Source: Rathayibacter sp. VKM Ac-2857 (GTDB lineage Bacteria > Actinomycetota > Actinomycetes > Actinomycetales > Microbacteriaceae). Taken from it: a stretch of 64,000 nt of DNA. The stretch spans positions 1 through 64,000 of the forward strand of contig NZ_JABMLE010000001.1 of the NCBI RefSeq assembly GCF_013205025.1, read 5' to 3'. This document shows, piece by piece, positions 42,561 to 49,824 of the stretch (position 1 is its first letter; the number at the start of each line of letters is the position of its first letter). A program made the translations under genes and the position numbers. Below the pieces are notes generated by a model. It made no database searches and was not told the DNA's origin. It was given only the letters and a program-made list of their open reading frames with translations.

Positions 42561-43265
42561 GTGATCCTCCAGCCGCTCGTCCCCGCCGGCGCGGCGATCC
42601 GCCTCGGTGACGACGGCGCGCGAGCGGCGATCGAGGCGGCCTACCGGCCCGGCGACGGCGTCCGCGTCCGGCTGAACATGATCGCGAGCGTCAACGGCTC
42701 GAGCATCGGCTCGGACGGCACGAGCGAGACGCTGACCAACCGCGTCGACCGGACGATCCTCGGCGTGATCCGCGCCCAGGCCGACGTCGTCCTCGTCGGC
42801 GCCGCCAGTGTGCGCGCGGAGGGCTACCGCGTGCCGAAGCGCGCGCCGCTCGCGATCGTCTCCTCCTCCGGCGACCTGGCGGGCCACCGCCTCGAGGTGC
42901 AGGAGGGCGCCCGCGTGCTCCTGCTGCTGCCGGAGGAGCGCGAGGCACCGGGCGATCTCCCCCGCGGCGTCGAGGTCGTCCCGGTGGCCGCGACCGAGGG
43001 CCGGATGACCGTGGACGCGATCCTCACGGCCCTGCACGCGCTCGGGCTCAGGCGGGTCGTCTGCGAGGGCGGCGCGTCGCTCTCGGGGCAGTTCCTCGCC
43101 TCCGGCCGTGTCGACGAGATCTGCCTGACCACCGCGCCCCGCGTCGTGCTCCCCGGGCTCCCGGTCGCGGCGACCGATGCCCGGATCGACGACTCCTACG
43201 CCTTGACCGCGCTCGCGGCCGACGACGCCGGCTTCACCTACGCGCGCTGGAGCCGGACCGGCTGA
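42561..43265 (+). CDS. Pyrimidine reductase-like RibD C-domain protein
   Basis: A 234-residue RibD_C/DHFR-like reductase. VRLNMIASVNGSSIGSDGTS matches the substrate and cofactor-binding start of riboflavin pyrimidine reductases, VVLVGAASVRAEGYR is the next conserved block, and GLRRVVCEGGASLSGQFLAS is the NADPH phosphate loop. It lacks the deaminase half of RibD and is not next to riboflavin genes, so a role in riboflavin synthesis is possible but unproven. GTG start at 42561 with no clear ribosome binding site. Its end overlaps the convergent hydrolase gene by 32 bp. Confidence 0.83.
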   Translation: MILQPLVPAGAAIRLGDDGARAAIEAAYRPGDGVRVRLNMIASVNGSSIGSDGTSETLTNRVDRTILGVIRAQADVVLVGAASVRAEGYRVPKRAPLAIVSSSGDLAGHRLEVQEGARVLLLLPEEREAPGDLPRGVEVVPVAATEGRMTVDAILTALHALGLRRVVCEGGASLSGQFLASGRVDEICLTTAPRVVLPGLPVAATDARIDDSYALTALAADDAGFTYARWSRTG

Positions 43266-44451
43266 GCGCCCGATCGGCGAGCCAGCGCTCGACCGACGCC
43301 TCCCAGAGCGCCGGATCGTCGTTCCAGAGCCGGGTGTGCCCGGCGCCGTGGAAGAGCACGAGCTGCACCAGGTCCGGCCGCGCCGCCGCGAGGGCCTCGG
43401 ACGGCCCGCTCGGCACGAAGTCGTCGTCGACGCTGTGCAGGAGCAGGATCGGCACGGTCAGCTCGGCGGCCCGCTCGACCAGGTCCAGCGCCGCCAGCGG
43501 GACGTGGCTGCTCTGCCCGGTCAGCGCCGCCGACCACGGCCGCTGCATCACCGTGAGCGCGAGCGCCGCGATCGGCGCCGGGATCCGGTTCAGCCGCGCC
43601 TGCTTGCGCAGGGTCACCCGCCAGTCGATGACGGGTGAGTCGAGCACGACCCCCGCGATCAGGCCGCGGCGGCTCGAGCGCAGCGCCGTCTGCAGCACGA
43701 TCGCGCCGCCCATCGACCAGCCGACGAGCACGACCCGGCGAGCGCCGCGGCGCTCGGCGAAGCGGATCGCGGCGTCGATGTCGCGCCACTCCGTCTCCCC
43801 CAGCGCGTAGCGACGGTCGGGGCTCGCCGGAGCGTCCCCGTCGTTGCGGTACGACACGACCAGCGAGGTCAGCCCGGCACGGTGGAACGCCGCGATGCCG
43901 CGCAGCGTCTCCTCGCGCGTCGTCGCGCGGCCGTGCACGTGGATCGCCCAGACGTCGCCCTCTCGCTCGGCCGGGAAGAGCCAGGCGGGAGCGGCGCCGA
44001 ACTGCGTCGGCACCTCCTCCGCGGTGAACGGCAGACCGGTCTCGCGCGGCGACAGCAGCAGCCAGCCGTTGATCCGTCCGCGGGCGCCGGGCCGCAGCGT
44101 CCCGCGATCGACCTGCCCGAGCTCCCGCACGACGCGGCCCTGCCCGGTCGCCAGGAGCCGGCCGATCCGCGCGTGACCCCGCCCCTGGTCGAACCAGAGG
44201 CTGAAGCCGCCCCGCGCAGCGGTGTCGGCGCGGGCCGTCAGCTCGATCTCGTGCACGTCCGGTCGGACGGCGAGCACCCGGATCTCCTCCGCGCGCCGCG
44301 AGGGCGGAGTGACCACGCCGCGGAGGAAGGCCGTGCCCAGCGCGGCGACCCCGACGGCCGTCAGTGCGGCGAGAGCCGGAGCCGCGAGGAGCCCGGCGAG
44401 GACGACACCGGTGTGCGCGCTCTCCGCGGCGTGCCTGCGGGCTTCGAGCAT
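43234..44451 (-). CDS. Alpha/beta hydrolase with an N-terminal membrane segment
   Basis: A 405-residue alpha/beta hydrolase. A hydrophobic stretch at about residues 14-45 could be a membrane anchor or uncleaved signal. The nucleophile elbow is VLVGWSMGGAIV; the Asp is in LLLHSVDDDFVP and the His in LFHGAGHTRLW. The fold resembles the dienelactone hydrolase/BAAT-like peptidase group; substrate unknown. The ATG is six bases from TAGAGT (44463-44458), a leaderless start that shares its promoter core with the divergent DUF3000 gene. The 3' end overlaps the RibD-like gene by 32 bp. Confidence 0.82.
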   Translation of the reverse strand: MLEARRHAAESAHTGVVLAGLLAAPALAALTAVGVAALGTAFLRGVVTPPSRRAEEIRVLAVRPDVHEIELTARADTAARGGFSLWFDQGRGHARIGRLLATGQGRVVRELGQVDRGTLRPGARGRINGWLLLSPRETGLPFTAEEVPTQFGAAPAWLFPAEREGDVWAIHVHGRATTREETLRGIAAFHRAGLTSLVVSYRNDGDAPASPDRRYALGETEWRDIDAAIRFAERRGARRVVLVGWSMGGAIVLQTALRSSRRGLIAGVVLDSPVIDWRVTLRKQARLNRIPAPIAALALTVMQRPWSAALTGQSSHVPLAALDLVERAAELTVPILLLHSVDDDFVPSGPSEALAAARPDLVQLVLFHGAGHTRLWNDDPALWEASVERWLADRALSRSGSSARR

Positions 44452-44457
44452 GCGGGA

Positions 44458-44467
44458 ACTCTAGTCT
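44458..44467. promoter_or_regulatory. Overlapping divergent leaderless -10 boxes
   Basis: In the 22-bp gap between two divergent starts, TAGAGT (44463-44458, - strand) and TAGTCT (44462-44467, + strand) share their first two base pairs. Each is exactly six bases from its start codon (ATG 44451 and GTG 44474). Polymerase cannot occupy both at once, so the two genes should be expressed in a mutually exclusive way from this site. Confidence 0.6.
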
Positions 44468-44473
44468 GCGACC

Positions 44474-45073
44474 GTGCCCGAATTCCCAGCGCCGTCCCAG
44501 CTCCCGGAGGAGTTCCGCGCCGCGGTCCACTCCCTGCGCCGCGCGACGACGCGATCCGAGCTCACCGTCTCCGAGATCGCCTCGCCCGCCGGACTCGCGC
44601 CCTACGCCGTCGCCCTCTCCGGCGACGTCTCGCCGCGGTCCCACGGCCGCGACTCCGAGCTCGGCACCGGCCGCTTCATCCTGCTCTACGACCCCGAGGA
44701 GCCGGAGCAGTGGGGCGGTCCGTTCCGCGTCGTCTGCTTCGCCCAGGCCCCGCTCGAGATCGAGATCGGCACCGATCCCTTCCTCGCCGAGGTCGCCTGG
44801 TCCTGGCTGATGGACGCGCTCGAGGTCCGCGGTGCCTTCTACACCGCCGCCTCCGGCACCGCGACCAAGGTCCTCTCCACCGGGTTCGGCGAGCTCGCCG
44901 CCCAGGGCGACGGCGCGCAGATCGAGATCCGGGCCTCCTGGAGCCCCGAGGATGCGCAGCTCGCTCCCCACGTGGAAGGCTGGGGGGAGCTGTTGTGCAT
45001 GCTCGCGGGCCTCCCGCCCGTATCGGGCGACGGCGTGACCTCGCTCGCCTTCCGACGGAACAACCGTGACTGA
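44474..45073 (+). CDS. DUF3000 family protein
   Basis: A 199-residue actinobacterial conserved protein (DUF3000) with ELTVSEIASPAGLAPYAVAL, GRFILLYDPEEPEQWGGPFR and DPFLAEVAWSWLMDALEVRG. Function unknown; it is regularly encoded immediately before ribonuclease D in this group, as here, with an 8-bp overlap that implies coupling. The GTG start is six bases after TAGTCT, a leaderless pattern. Confidence 0.88.
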   Translation: MPEFPAPSQLPEEFRAAVHSLRRATTRSELTVSEIASPAGLAPYAVALSGDVSPRSHGRDSELGTGRFILLYDPEEPEQWGGPFRVVCFAQAPLEIEIGTDPFLAEVAWSWLMDALEVRGAFYTAASGTATKVLSTGFGELAAQGDGAQIEIRASWSPEDAQLAPHVEGWGELLCMLAGLPPVSGDGVTSLAFRRNNRD

Positions 45074-46265
45074 TTACCGTGTCCTCTCCACCCCCGACGA
45101 GTTCCTCGCCGCGGTCGACGCCCTCGCCGCCGGCGAGGGTCCCGTCGCCGTCGACGCCGAGCGCGCCTCCGGCTTCACCTACTCGCAGCGCGCGTACCTG
45201 ATCCAGGTCTATCGCCGCGGCGCCGGAGCGTTCCTCTTCGACCCGCCCGCGATCGGCCGGATGGACGCCCTCCAGGCCGTGATCGGCGAGGAGGAGTGGA
45301 TCCTGCACGCCGCCAGCCAGGATCTCGCCTGCCTGCGCGAGGTCGGCCTCGACCCCGTCCGCATCTTCGACACCGAGCTCGCCGCGCGCCTGCTCGGCCT
45401 GCCCAAGGTCGGCCTCGGCGCCGTCGTCGAGGACCTGCTCGGCATCCACCTCGCCAAGGAGCACTCGGCCGCCGACTGGTCGACCCGCCCGCTCCCGCAG
45501 AGCTGGCTCGTCTACGCCGCGAAGGACGTCGAGCTGCTGCCCGACCTGCGCGACCGGATGGCCGAGATGCTGGTCGAGGCCCGCAAGACCCGGATCGCCC
45601 GTGAGGAGTTCGAGGCGACCCTGGCCCGGCAGCCCAAGCCTGTCCCGGCGGAGCCGTGGCGCCGCCTCTCCGGCATGCACGCCCTGCGCGGCCCGCGCGC
45701 CCTCGCCATCGCCCGCGAGCTGTGGCTGGCCCGCGACGCCTTCGCCCGGGAGCGCGACATCGCGCCCGGCCGGCTGATCCCCGACTCGTCGATCATCGCC
45801 GTGTCGCGCAACGTGCCGACCACCCTCGGCCAGCTCTCCGGCCGCCGCGACTTCACCGGTCGCGCCAGCCGCGGCGAGGTCGAGCGCTGGTGGGCCGCGA
45901 TCGAGCGCGGCCAGAGCACCGAGGACCTGCCGAGTCCGGTGCGCCCCGCCGCCGACACCCTGCCGCCGCCGCGCGCCTGGGGCGACCGCAACCCGGCCGC
46001 CGACGCCCGGCTGAAGGCCGCGCGCGCCGTCGTGGGCGAGATCGCCGAGCTGCTCTCCCTCCCCGTCGAGAACCTGCTCACGCCCGAGCTGGTCCGCCGC
46101 CTCGCCTGGAACCCGCCGGAGCCGCTCGACACGGACTCCGTCGCCGCCGAGCTGGAGCGCGCCGGTGCCCGCTCCTGGCAGATCGACGCGACCGCCGGCT
46201 CGCTGGCCACCGCGTTTGTGGAAGCCGGGCAAGCACCGGTCGCGGGCACGGAAGCCGCTTCGTAG
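45066..46265 (+). CDS. rnd: Ribonuclease D-like 3'-5' exonuclease with HRDC domain
   Basis: DEDDy-type exoribonuclease of 399 residues for 3' maturation of tRNA and other small RNAs. The exonuclease motifs are Asp30 and Glu32 in VAVDAERASGF, the Asp in HAASQDLACL, and YAAKDVELL with the Tyr/Asp pair. An HRDC domain follows around residues 205-290 (MHALRGPRALAIARELWLAR). The GTG start overlaps the DUF3000 stop by 8 bp, and the two probably form one operon. Confidence 0.9.
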   Translation: MTDYRVLSTPDEFLAAVDALAAGEGPVAVDAERASGFTYSQRAYLIQVYRRGAGAFLFDPPAIGRMDALQAVIGEEEWILHAASQDLACLREVGLDPVRIFDTELAARLLGLPKVGLGAVVEDLLGIHLAKEHSAADWSTRPLPQSWLVYAAKDVELLPDLRDRMAEMLVEARKTRIAREEFEATLARQPKPVPAEPWRRLSGMHALRGPRALAIARELWLARDAFARERDIAPGRLIPDSSIIAVSRNVPTTLGQLSGRRDFTGRASRGEVERWWAAIERGQSTEDLPSPVRPAADTLPPPRAWGDRNPAADARLKAARAVVGEIAELLSLPVENLLTPELVRRLAWNPPEPLDTDSVAAELERAGARSWQIDATAGSLATAFVEAGQAPVAGTEAAS

Positions 46266-46297
46266 GAAGAAGCAAAGGATTCCGGCGCCCGTCGCCG

Positions 46298-46316
46298 CCT
46301 TCCTACGATCGGAAGG
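46298..46316 (+). promoter_or_regulatory. Palindrome over the fadA -10 region
   Basis: CCTTCC (46298-46303) and GGAAGG (46311-46316) flank TACGATC. TACGAT (46304-46309) is a good -10, giving a leader of about 43 nt with AGGAGG before the GTG. An operator centred on the -10 would allow simple repression of the fatty-acid oxidation genes; it could also be a hairpin. Confidence 0.4.
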
Positions 46317-46358
46317 ACGTCCGGTTTCCGAGAGGGCGTCCCGTTTTCAGGAGGCACT

Positions 46359-47573
46359 GTGGCCGAGAGATCCGAAGTCGTGTTCGTCGACGGAGTCCGT
46401 ACTCCGTTCGGACGGGCCGGTGAGAAGGGCATGTACTGGCAGACCCGGGCCGACGACCTCGTCGTCAAGGCCATGATCGGTCTGCTCGAGCGCAATCCCG
46501 CGCTGCCCAAGGAGCGCGTGGACGAGGTCGCCATCGCCGCGACCACCCAGCAGGGCGACCAGGGCCTGACCCTCGGCCGCACCGCCGCGCTCCTCGCGGG
46601 CCTGCCGCGCTCCGTGCCCGGCTACGCGATCGACCGGATGTGCGCCGGAGCGATGACCTCGGTCACCACGACCGCCGGCGGCATCGCCTTCGGCGCCTAC
46701 GACGTCGTGATCGCCGGCGGCGTCGAGCACATGGGCCGGCACCCGATGGGCTTCAACGCCGACCCCAACCCGCGCTTCCTCTCCGAGCGCCTGGTCGGCG
46801 AGGAAGCCCTCAACATGGGCAAGACCGCGGAGAAGATCCATGACCGCTTCCCGCAGCTCACCAAGAGCCGCTCCGACCACTACGCCCTGCGCAGCCAGCA
46901 GAAGCTGGCCGAGGCCTACCGGAACGGGAACGTCCAGCCCGACCTGATCCCGGTCGCCACCCGCAGCGCCGCCGGCTGGGGCCTCGCCACCGCCGACGAG
47001 GCACCCCGCCCGGAGACCACGCTCGAGGGCCTCGCGACCCTGCGCACCCCGTTCCGGCCGCACGGCCGCGTGACCGCCGGCAACTCCTCCGGGCTCAACG
47101 ACGGCGCCGCCGTCTCGCTGCTCGCGAGCGCCGACGCCGCGAAGGAGCTCGGCCTCCCCGAGAAGATGCGGCTCGTCAGCTTCGCCTTCGCCGGCGTCGA
47201 GCCCGAGATCATGGGCATCGGCCCGGTCCCCTCGACCGAGAAGGCGCTGAAGAAGGCCGGGCTCGGCATCGAGGACATCGGCCTCTTCGAGCTCAACGAG
47301 GCGTTCGCCGTGCAGGTGCTCTCCTTCCTCGACCACTTCGGCATCGACGACGACGACCCGCGGGTCAACGAGTACGGCGGAGCGATCGCGATCGGCCACC
47401 CGCTCGCCTCCTCGGGAGTCCGGCTGATGATCCAGCTCGCCCGCCAGTTCGAGGCGCACCCCGAGGTCCGCTACGGCCTGACCGCGATGTGCGTCGGTCT
47501 CGGCCAGGGCGGCTCGGTCATCTGGGAGAACCCGCACTTCGACGGCAAGCGCGCACGACGGAAGGGACGCTGA
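46359..47573 (+). CDS. fadA: Acetyl-CoA C-acyltransferase (3-ketoacyl-CoA thiolase)
   Basis: Thiolase of 404 residues that cleaves 3-ketoacyl-CoA in the last step of beta-oxidation. The nucleophile Cys95 is in IDRMCAGAM; the His is in GGAIAIGHPLASSG and the second Cys in AMCVGLGQGGS. It is followed after 3 bp by fadB, forming the standard two-subunit fatty-acid oxidation operon. GTG start at 46359 after AGGAGG. Confidence 0.93.
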   Translation: MAERSEVVFVDGVRTPFGRAGEKGMYWQTRADDLVVKAMIGLLERNPALPKERVDEVAIAATTQQGDQGLTLGRTAALLAGLPRSVPGYAIDRMCAGAMTSVTTTAGGIAFGAYDVVIAGGVEHMGRHPMGFNADPNPRFLSERLVGEEALNMGKTAEKIHDRFPQLTKSRSDHYALRSQQKLAEAYRNGNVQPDLIPVATRSAAGWGLATADEAPRPETTLEGLATLRTPFRPHGRVTAGNSSGLNDGAAVSLLASADAAKELGLPEKMRLVSFAFAGVEPEIMGIGPVPSTEKALKKAGLGIEDIGLFELNEAFAVQVLSFLDHFGIDDDDPRVNEYGGAIAIGHPLASSGVRLMIQLARQFEAHPEVRYGLTAMCVGLGQGGSVIWENPHFDGKRARRKGR

Positions 47574-47576
47574 CCC

Positions 47577-49700
47577 ATGCTCGAAGGATTCGAGGACCTG
47601 GTCGAACTCGCCGAGGGCGAGGTCGTCACCCACTCCTACGTCCGCGACGTGCCGCTGCCCAGCGGCCGCGTCCTGGCGCTGATCACGCTCGACAACGACC
47701 GCGACCACACCCGGCCGAGCACCTTCGGCCCCGCCGGGCTGTTCGAGCTGGCCGACGTGCTGCTCGCCCAGCAGGCGCGCGCGAAGGCCGGCGAGATCCA
47801 GGCAGTCGGAGTGACGGGCAAGCCGTTCATCCTCGCCGCCGGCGCCGACCTCAGCAAGGTCGGCAGCATCCCGAGCCACGAGATCGGCCGCCAGCTCGCT
47901 CGCCTGGGCCACAGGACCCTCGGCCTGCTCTCCGAGCTCGGCGTCCCCTCCTTCGTCTTCATCAACGGGCTCGCACTCGGCGGCGGCACCGAGATCGCGC
48001 TGAACGCGGACTACCGCACCGTCGACGCCTCGATCCCGGCGCTCGGGCTGCCCGAGGTCTTCCTCGGCATCATCCCCGGCTGGGGCGGCGCCTGGCTGCT
48101 GCCGAACCTGATCGGCATCGAGAACGCGCTGAAGGTGATCGTCGAGAACCCGCTGAAGAACAACCGCACCCTCAAGGGTCAGGACGTCTTCGACCTCGGC
48201 ATCGCCGACGCGATCTTCCCCTCCGCGAGCTTCCTCGAGAACTCGCTGGTCTGGGCCGACGGCGTCCTCGGCGGGACCGTCGAGGTCAAGCGGCCGAACG
48301 TGCCCGGCAAGATCGAGCGCCTGGTCAAGTGGGACGCGGCGATCGCGATCGCCCGCAAGCAGCTCGAGTCCAAGATCGGCACCGTCGCCGCCTCGCCGTA
48401 CCGCGCGCTCGACCTGCTCAAGGCCGCCAAGAGCAGCACCCGCGAGGAGGGCTTCGCCGCCGAGGACGAGGCGCTGGCCGACCTCGTCTCCGGGGACCAG
48501 TTCCGCGCGAGCATCTACGCCTTCGACCTGGTGCAGAAGCGGGCGAAGCGCCCCGCCGGCGCCCCGGACAAGAGCCTCGCCAAGCCGGTCACCAAGGTCG
48601 GCGTCATCGGCGCGGGCCTGATGGCCACGCAGTTCGCGCTGCTCTTCGTCCGCCGCCTCCAGGTGCCGGTGGTCATCACCGACCTCGACCAGGAGCGGGT
48701 GGACCGCGGCGTCGCGAGCATCGTCGGCGAGATCGACACCCTGCTCGCCAAGGGCCGCCTCTCCCCGGACGACGCGAACCGCCTTCGCGGTCTCGTCACC
48801 GGCACGACCGACCGCGCCGACTTCGCCGACGCCGACTGGGTGATCGAGGCCGTCTTCGAGGAACTCTCCGTCAAGCAGGAGGTCTTCGCCGACATCGAGC
48901 GCTACGTCTCCCCCACCGCCGTCCTCGCGACGAACACCTCGTCGCTCTCGGTCGAGCGGATCGGCGAGCGGCTGGAGCACCCGGAGCGCCTGGTCGGCTT
49001 CCACTTCTTCAACCCGGTGGCCGTGATGCCGCTGATCGAGGTGGTGAACACGCCGCAGACCGACGACGAGACGCTGTCGACGGCGATGGTCACGGCGGCG
49101 AAGCTGAAGAAGAACGCGGTCATCACCCGCGACACTCCGGGCTTCGTCGTGAACCGGGTGCTGGCCAAGGTGCTCGGCGAGGCGATGCACGCCGTCGACA
49201 CCGGCACCCCGTTCGAGGTCGTCGAGGCCTCGCTCGAGCCGTTCGGCCTGCCGATGACGCCGTTCGAGCTGCTCGAGCTGGTCGGCCTCAAGGTCGGTGC
49301 GCACGTGCTCGACACGCATCACGCCGCCTTCCCGGACCGCTTCTACGACAGCGCGAACCTGCACCGCCTGGCGGAGCTCGGGCACGTCTTCGAGCGCGAC
49401 GCCAAGGGCCGGGTGAAGGGCGTGGACAAGCGCGCCGTCGCGATCGTCAAGGGCGGCTCCGACCCGATGACGGCCGAGGAGCTGCGCCTGCGCGTCGAGA
49501 CCGGGCTCGCCGACGAGGTGAAGCGGATGCTGGACGACGACGTCGTGCACGCCGCGGAGGACATCGACCTCTGCCTCATCCTCGGCGCCGGCTACCCGTT
49601 CCAGATGGGCGGGCTGACGCCCTACCTCGACCGCGTCGGTGCGAGCGAGCGCGCCTTCGGCGGCACGTTCCACGAGCCGGCCGTCCGCGGGGTGCAGTAG
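47577..49700 (+). CDS. fadB: Enoyl-CoA hydratase/3-hydroxyacyl-CoA dehydrogenase fusion
   Basis: Multifunctional beta-oxidation protein of 707 residues. The N-terminal crotonase domain (about 1-320) has TGKPFILAAGADLSKV and INGLALGGGTEIALNADYR, which bind acyl-CoA in the oxyanion hole. The Rossmann domain begins near residue 340 at KVGVIGAGLMATQFALLF, followed by the dehydrogenase motifs ATNTSSLSVERIGE and VGFHFFNPVAVMPLIEVV. It hydrates enoyl-CoA and oxidises the product to 3-ketoacyl-CoA for FadA. Gene order fadA-fadB with a 3-bp gap indicates one mRNA, ended by a strong hairpin. Confidence 0.93.
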   Translation: MLEGFEDLVELAEGEVVTHSYVRDVPLPSGRVLALITLDNDRDHTRPSTFGPAGLFELADVLLAQQARAKAGEIQAVGVTGKPFILAAGADLSKVGSIPSHEIGRQLARLGHRTLGLLSELGVPSFVFINGLALGGGTEIALNADYRTVDASIPALGLPEVFLGIIPGWGGAWLLPNLIGIENALKVIVENPLKNNRTLKGQDVFDLGIADAIFPSASFLENSLVWADGVLGGTVEVKRPNVPGKIERLVKWDAAIAIARKQLESKIGTVAASPYRALDLLKAAKSSTREEGFAAEDEALADLVSGDQFRASIYAFDLVQKRAKRPAGAPDKSLAKPVTKVGVIGAGLMATQFALLFVRRLQVPVVITDLDQERVDRGVASIVGEIDTLLAKGRLSPDDANRLRGLVTGTTDRADFADADWVIEAVFEELSVKQEVFADIERYVSPTAVLATNTSSLSVERIGERLEHPERLVGFHFFNPVAVMPLIEVVNTPQTDDETLSTAMVTAAKLKKNAVITRDTPGFVVNRVLAKVLGEAMHAVDTGTPFEVVEASLEPFGLPMTPFELLELVGLKVGAHVLDTHHAAFPDRFYDSANLHRLAELGHVFERDAKGRVKGVDKRAVAIVKGGSDPMTAEELRLRVETGLADEVKRMLDDDVVHAAEDIDLCLILGAGYPFQMGGLTPYLDRVGASERAFGGTFHEPAVRGVQ

Positions 49701-49714
49701 CCGCAGGAACGCAG

Positions 49715-49745
49715 GAGGGCGCCCACCGATCCGGTGGGCGCCCTC
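49715..49745. terminator. Terminator after fadB
   Basis: A perfect 14-bp stem (arm GAGGGCGCCCACCG, 49715-49728 with 49732-49745) and a 3-nt loop, 15 bp after the fadB stop and before the convergent end of dxs. It could serve both genes. Confidence 0.75.
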
Positions 49746-49764
49746 TCTCGTGCGTGGAGCGTGC

Positions 49765-49824
49765 TCAGTCGTTGAGCACTCAGTCCTCGAGCACTCAGCC
49801 CTTGCGCACTCAGTCCTTGCGCAC
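49765..49824. repeat. Four 15-bp tandem repeats including the dxs stop codon
   Basis: Four units at 49765-49779, 49780-49794, 49795-49809 and 49810-49824. Read on the dxs strand the units are GTGCGCAAGGACTGA, GTGCGCAAGGGCTGA, GTGCTCGAGGACTGA and GTGCTCAACGACTGA. Each encodes four residues and a stop (VRKD, VRKG, VLED, VLND). The first unit is the real end of dxs; the other three repeat its last codons plus stop in the same frame. Confidence 0.85.

Noticed and set aside
46347-49673. An 1108-codon open frame on the - strand opposite fadA-fadB
   Set aside because: Composition (Asp/Glu/Arg/Val low-complexity) is that of a reverse-strand shadow; fadA and fadB have complete motifs.
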